Shown here piece after piece: positions 63,758-64,000 of a DNA stretch of 64,000 nt. How positions within the stretch are numbered: the stretch's first letter is position 1; every line of letters begins with the position of its first letter. A program made the translations under genes and the position numbers. Under the pieces are notes generated by a model that saw only the letters and a list, made by a program, of their open reading frames with translations, made no database searches and was not told the DNA's origin. The DNA is from Halisarca cf. caerulea (lineage: Eukaryota; Porifera; Demospongiae; Chondrillida; Halisarcidae): contig CAUJGJ010000030.1 in the NCBI GenBank assembly GCA_963170055.1, forward strand, positions 1,842,337-1,906,336, in the 5' to 3' direction.

Positions 63758-64000
63758 CTACAAGGACATCCAGTAGGTTTGACAGAACACACCTGCAATT
63801 GTACACACTGTTCAATTTCAAACAATCGTGTTAGGCATGTAATTTGCAACACAACAGGAAGACCTTCTAGTTAGTATCCCACCATATTTGTAGTGTGGCT
63901 ATAGTGCACAATCAGCTCCAAATGTCACAAAAATACCCTACAAAAAACCCTACCTTTTTAACTGTAATTAGAAAATAGGAGCTGCTAATGTGGCCTTTGG

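Larger units (their letters stand above)
62915..64000. other. Right end: presumed 5' intron of the NSMAF-like gene
   Basis: No exon could be supported. It contains a long CA tract (about 62964-63180) and an inverted-repeat element (63521-63757). Confidence 0.45.

Overview
This window is metazoan genomic DNA. Its genes are split into many short exons with GT-AG splice sites. They encode extracellular modules: CCP/sushi domains, SRCR domains and an unrecognised cysteine-rich domain. The non-coding DNA is full of (CA)n/(GT)n microsatellites and short inverted-repeat transposons. I saw no prokaryotic operon structure, tRNA, rRNA or CRISPR array. The mix of SRCR and CCP proteins with this density of small transposons fits a sponge or another early-branching invertebrate, but that is inference.

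Layout. (A) 1-1.6 kb: the 3' part of a CCP-repeat gene. (B) 2.88-11.4 kb: a complete 13-exon secreted protein with a signal peptide, a small putative beta-sandwich, three CCPs, two SRCR domains and a Cys-rich tail. (C, D, E, F, G) 13.5-60.8 kb: five complete tandem paralogs on the + strand. Each has a signal peptide, the same N-terminal putative beta-sandwich as gene B, and then 4, 4, 4, 6 and 5 repeats of a [CCP + novel domain] pair. The novel domain, called ND here, is about 130-140 residues with the core C-x(17-20)-C-x5-C-x4-C-x(17-22)-C and a last Cys near its C-terminus. 61.6-62.9 kb, minus strand: four exons matching the GRAM-domain region of NSMAF/FAN. The BEACH and WD40 parts were not found.

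The paralogs share a strict exon code. Each ND is encoded by a phase 1-0 exon plus the start of a phase 0-1 exon that also carries the following CCP. The two-exon cassette is therefore symmetrical (1-1) and can be duplicated without a frameshift. The array shows how it grew. C, D and E are about 7.9-8.0 kb units. The 5' part of gene F matches G and its 3' part matches E, with a visible crossover junction near 47,560. F also has an internal cassette duplication, G keeps a broken exon relic, and E has lost its normal last exon by a small deletion.

All five products appear to be secreted, with no transmembrane segment. They look like an expanding set of modular recognition or matrix proteins; a role in self/non-self recognition, immunity or aggregation is inference only. 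Exon boundaries were worked out by hand from splice sites, frame continuity and agreement between paralogs. No alignment or database search was run.
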